Positions 1 to 64,000 of a stretch of DNA of 64,000 nt are shown here, in pieces (the first letter of the stretch is position 1; each line of letters begins with the position of its first letter). The stretch lies in contig CM063501.1 of assembly GCA_032207245.1 (NCBI GenBank), forward strand, positions 61,117,877 to 61,181,876, written 5' to 3'. Below the pieces are notes generated by a model. That model ran no database searches. It was not told where the DNA came from and saw nothing but the letters and a program-made list of their open reading frames with translations. The position numbers and the translations under genes are program-made. Source of the DNA: Pardosa pseudoannulata (Eukaryota > Arthropoda > Arachnida > Araneae > Lycosidae).

Positions 1-368
1 TATGAATAATTTTTTGTTATATCTCATAACTGTCGAAGCACAAAAATAATAATGTTAATTAAATACCAATTTTGTTTATTAGTGTTTGGGTATATATATC
101 TATAATGAAATTTTAGCCAAACTATCCAATTTAATTATAATTGTATTCTAAAATAAATTTCTAGCGATTCTATCCCCAAAATTGCAACCTTTGGCATAAC
201 GTCTTAATTTTTCCTTTAACTTTGGTAATCTTTGGCGATTTTAAGAACACCAAAGGTAATTTCTGCTTAGCTCAACTATTCTATTATAATTGTTTGTGTG
301 GCTTTATTTTGCTTGCATCCCCCACATGACAAACTCTTAACACTCTCATTAGCTGGCTCACTTTCATG
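1..368. other. unassigned AT-rich intron
   Basis: No exon, motif or recognisable repeat seen; low-complexity AT-rich sequence presumed intronic because coding exons on the same strand follow. Confidence 0.4.
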
Positions 369-406
369 CAAACTCCAGTATCACTGCTCGTTGATACTGG
401 AGTTTG
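369..406. repeat. perfect inverted repeat, 15-bp arms, 8-nt loop
   Basis: caaactccagtatca at 369-383 and its exact reverse complement at 392-406. The right arm is part of the adjacent SINE (the tactggagtt segment before its B box), so the left arm looks like a snap-back copy made at the truncated 5' end. Confidence 0.8.
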
Positions 407-535
407 TAGGTTCTAATCATGTTGCTGACATGGATGTTCATAGCTGTTGAGAATTGCCTTCAAGCAGTAGGTCCCTCTCTGATTACCCCTCATGAGCAAA
501 ACAGTAGACTATAACACTCCAAACCAAACCTAACC
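392..535 (+). repeat. SINE family A, 5'-truncated copy
   Basis: Matches the full copies at 22919 and 60142 from the B box (ggttctaatc) through the body (catggatgttcatagc, agcagtaggtcc) to the ccaaaccaaacc end. The A-box half is missing. Confidence 0.75.
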
Positions 536-574
536 TAAATATTTATAAATCAATTCACATGTACAACTTTGTTG

Positions 575-1203
575 TTAACACTAGATTTGCAGATGTTGAT
601 CATATACCTATTTTTACTGAAGTGAGCCAATTTGACTCATACAAGAAAAATGAAGTTTTTTGCAAAGAAAATCGTTCTAAATTAATTTAAATAAAATGTT
701 TATTATAAAGAAATTCATGGAAAACATTTTTTACGTATAAAATCTGTTTTTGAAACACATTTTTCGCAAACATTTCTATTACATTTAGCACAATGGTTTC
801 TACATCTGTTTCTTTTGCACGATTGTTGAACTTGACAATTCTTCCATGCATCAGTAGCAGGAATTTCTGTCATTGGAATGGAAGTGTTTTCAACTTTTTC
901 TTTATATTTACTTCATACTATACTTTATATACTTTATATTTACTTTATACTATATTACTATATTTATTTTCATATACATTCTATGAGTCAAATTGGCTCA
1001 CAGCCGTGAAAATACGTGTACCACATTTGATAATGCAAAATGAAGGGGTCTGCGGGTGAAGAGGAATGAAAGTTTACATATATTTTATTACTTAACTAAA
1101 AACCAACGTATGTTTTTGAAAAGTGATATTAAGTTTTATATATGTATATTGTGATCAAACTTTTAATGAGTCAAATTGGTTCGATCCGTCAATCTAGTGT
1201 TAA
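575..1203. mobile_element. piggyBac-type non-autonomous element with TTAA ends
   Basis: TTAA at 575-578 and 1200-1203 flanks inverted ends beginning CACTAGATT. An imperfect palindrome (gagccaatttgactc or its complement) occurs three times inside, near 625, 985 and 1168, and could be a subterminal binding site (inference). It carries the transposase tail listed separately. Confidence 0.75.
715..912 (-). pseudogene. piggyBac transposase C-terminal Cys-rich fragment
   Basis: 65 codons plus stop on the - strand. The Cys/His series CKRNRCRNHCAKCNRNVCEKC is the zinc-binding C-terminal domain typical of piggyBac transposases, preceded by ATDAWKNCQVQQ. The DDE catalytic core is absent; an in-frame stop lies just upstream. 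Orientation is opposite to LYST. Confidence 0.75.
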
Positions 1204-1486
1204 GGACTTACACTTTTGCAATTTAAATACTTTTTAATCAATAGTGAACATTGTAGCTCTAAACCAAGAAATAACCTTTTATGAAAAATTTATAATAGTA
1301 TCAAGTCTGACAGTTTAAATATTGTACTTTTAAATATTTTTTTAAACATAGTAATTTTAATGTCTTTGAAAAAAAATTTCTCAGCATTGAATTTTCTTTT
1401 TGAGTTTTTTTTTTTTTTTTCTCATAATGTGACTATTAGCTTTCAGAAATTCAAATAAGAGAAAATGTAACAAAAGTATTTTTTAG

Positions 1487-62167
<60,681 letters not shown>

Positions 62168-62420
62168 GTATGGATGTATTATTATCCACTGTCTCTTTAG
62201 GTGTAAAATAATAAAATATTTTCAAAAGCTAATTAAATTTCATTTTTTAAAAGTTCTTAAATTAAAATTTGTTCAAAACAATTTTGTTTTTATTTTGCAG
62301 CTGATTAGATTATCTGTTTTATTTGCAAATCTACAGTGCATAATCTTTTATTTGATGGTAAACAGTCATATTTTAGAAATATCTTTAATAATTTATACTA
62401 TTAATAAAAAATTAATCATT

Positions 62421-63589
62421 TTAACCCTCTCTCTGTGCATCCCGCAATTTCCACGGATAACATAGATGTAGCAAAATTTGCACAACTCGCGATTTCCGTG
62501 GGCATGCATTTTAGCCATCTATTTAACTGTGCAGCCCGCTCTTTCCCCCATTTATTCTTTCATTTTGGCTTTACTGTGATTTTTAATTGTTTATTTAGCT
62601 GTAAACTAGCAGATGCCTTTAATTGTTCACATTTCTGCGAAACGTAGAAGAATTTTTTGTAGCAGTTTGAACGCACTGTTTATAGCTGAAAGATGTATGG
62701 CAGGAAGTGTTTCGTGAGTGATATAACCTATACTCCTGATGATATTTCTGCCACTGATAGCACTTCTGACTTTTATTTCAAGTATATTGAAGATAGTTAT
62801 AGCGAAACTGATGAGAATTTCTCTGATTCCTTTGCGGATAGTGATGAATCTGAAAATTCATTTTCTATTTAAAATGTTCGACATTGGTGCAAAATTGATA
62901 TGCAAAATATTCCACTGTCTCCTACATCATTTCCTCTCCTTGGAAATCCTAGACTAAATTCCACTATGGCAAATAATGCAATTGTTTTAGACTATTTTGA
63001 TCTTTATTTTGACAATATTATGTTGCAAAAAATAGTAAAAGAGACCAACAGTACATGAGAGTAACAGATCCATGAGACTAACTGCTCGACACTTTGCTAG
63101 CCATATACACCCAAGTCCCATCAAGAAAGAGGTTCTCGTAGATAGTGTACTGTCTTTTTTTTAAAAAAAAAACTGAAGGTGGAACAAAAAATTCGAAAAG
63201 AAAAGCGAATTTGATGCAAGGATTGTGAGGTAGGACATTGCCTCAAACCTTGTTTCAAAATTTATCATACAAGACTATTTCTAATAAATGTTTTGTAAGC
63301 CTTTTGCATTTTTTAATTAGTATATACGTTTTGCTTTTAAATTTTATGAAATAAATGATAATTTAACCAAGATTAATTTTCAAAATTTAGCTTTTATATC
63401 ATTATTCTTCAGTTTCATTTTTCTGAACACATTTTTTTTAGGACTTAATTCTATATTAAAAAACACTCTTTTACAAAAAATTTTTGTATATTTTAACTCT
63501 AAAATGTATATAAATTTGAAATATGTAATAAAAAAATATGCAATTTTTGAACCCATTTTGATAAAATAAATTTGCAGCGAAAGGGTTAA
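62421..63589 (+). mobile_element. piggyBac element, internally deleted, TTAA ends
   Basis: TTAACCCTCTCTCTGTGCAT at the left and, inverted, TTAACCCTTTCGCTGC at the right; TTAA at 62421-62424 and 63586-63589. Keeps both ends of the transposase gene but lacks the catalytic middle (see next entry). Confidence 0.85.
62693..63296 (+). pseudogene. piggyBac transposase, N- and C-terminal parts joined by a deletion
   Basis: ATG at 62693 starts an acidic Ser/Asp-rich leader (TPDDISATDSTSD, YSETDENFSDSF) that ends at TAA 62872. In another frame NNAIVLDYFDLYFDNIM and IVKETN, the start of the DDE domain, run to about 63050. Then RLTARHFASHIHPSP and, past a stop and frame changes, CKDCEVGHCLKPCFKIYH, the Cys-rich tail, to about 63290. 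The catalytic core between IVKETN and RLTARHF is gone. Confidence 0.8.
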
Positions 63590-64000
63590 TAAGGCAATAT
63601 ATTTTTAAGCATGTAAAGATGACTGGAGTTTCTGATATTTTTAATTCACTTAGCTCCATGTTAATCCATGGAAGGAAGTTTATTTATTAATAAATCACTT
63701 GAATTAAAATTTGATAATGTCAATATCAGTTAATATTTTTTAAAAAATGAGTAAAACATTTTATTCTAATTTATTTGGGAAAATTTTGATAAAACTTTTT
63801 TTAGTTCATACAATAAATTTGGTAAACAAAATTAAGAAAATAATCTAGTTCAACATAGAAAACAGCTTAAGCAATTGAAATACCTTTTTTGTGTATTGCT
63901 AATTTAATTCCCTAATCTGTTTAAGGATAAACATTTTAACATAATAAACCAAAGCAGTACAAGTCAGTATTCTTATCACAGATATCAAGTCTCTCTTTTA
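63590..64000. other. last intron, continuing past the window
   Basis: AT-rich; no exon with the expected Leu-Trp continuation of the WD40 domain. Confidence 0.5.

Noticed and set aside
793..1059. 88-codon + frame
   Set aside because: Antisense to the piggyBac transposase tail, then low-complexity sequence.
63980..64000. Possible next exon after ttatcacag at the window end
   Set aside because: The few codons do not give the expected Leu-Trp-type continuation of the last WD repeat.

Overview
The window is animal nuclear DNA: strongly AT-rich, with introns that follow GT...AG rules, many AT microsatellites and many transposon relics. It holds part of one very long gene on the + strand. I reconstructed 37 consecutive coding exons between 1487 and 62167, 5,348 nt or about 1,782 codons in total. 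All junction phases agree and no frame is broken. The protein is the arthropod orthologue of LYST (lysosomal trafficking regulator; Chediak-Higashi/beige protein, Drosophila mauve). The exons run through part of the helical region, a Ser-rich linker, the DPTEGP motif, the PH-like domain, the BEACH domain and most of the C-terminal WD40 repeats. The 5' end lies before the window. The last exon or exons, which should start with a Leu-Trp-like continuation of the final WD repeat, lie after position 64000.

The exon density, the intron repeats and the tRNA-derived SINEs suggest a chelicerate, most likely a spider. This is inference; no species-specific marker is visible.

Layout. 1-1486: SINE fragment with a perfect fold-back, then a piggyBac relic. 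1487-9648: exons 1-5, with a 1.0-kb MITE and a hAT relic in the introns. 12488-22447: exons 6-12, with two copies of a GTCATGG-rich element, a diverged local duplication and a tandem SINE array. 22448-34304: exons 13-22, with nested SINEs, microsatellites, a dead mariner and a third GTCATGG copy. 34305-43676: exons 23-26 (PH-like domain and start of BEACH), with a hAT element, a Helitron-like end, a TTAA MITE and two SINEs. 43677-54475: exons 27-32 (BEACH, then the first WD exon), with a Tigger-like element carrying a fresh RTE-type insertion, a 0.4-kb TA array and the second copy of the 1.0-kb MITE. 54476-62167: exons 33-37 (WD40), with nested MITE/SINE insertions. 62168-64000: the start of the last intron, containing an internally deleted piggyBac element.

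No bacterial-type features, CRISPR arrays, rRNA or genuine tRNA genes were seen. The most notable non-genic content is the set of transposable elements whose boundaries can be fixed by target-site duplications (TSDs): two MITEs of one family with 6-bp TSDs, two hAT elements with 8-bp TSDs, several TTAA-flanked piggyBac-type elements, an RTE fragment with a 15-bp TSD and a SINE with a 14-bp TSD.
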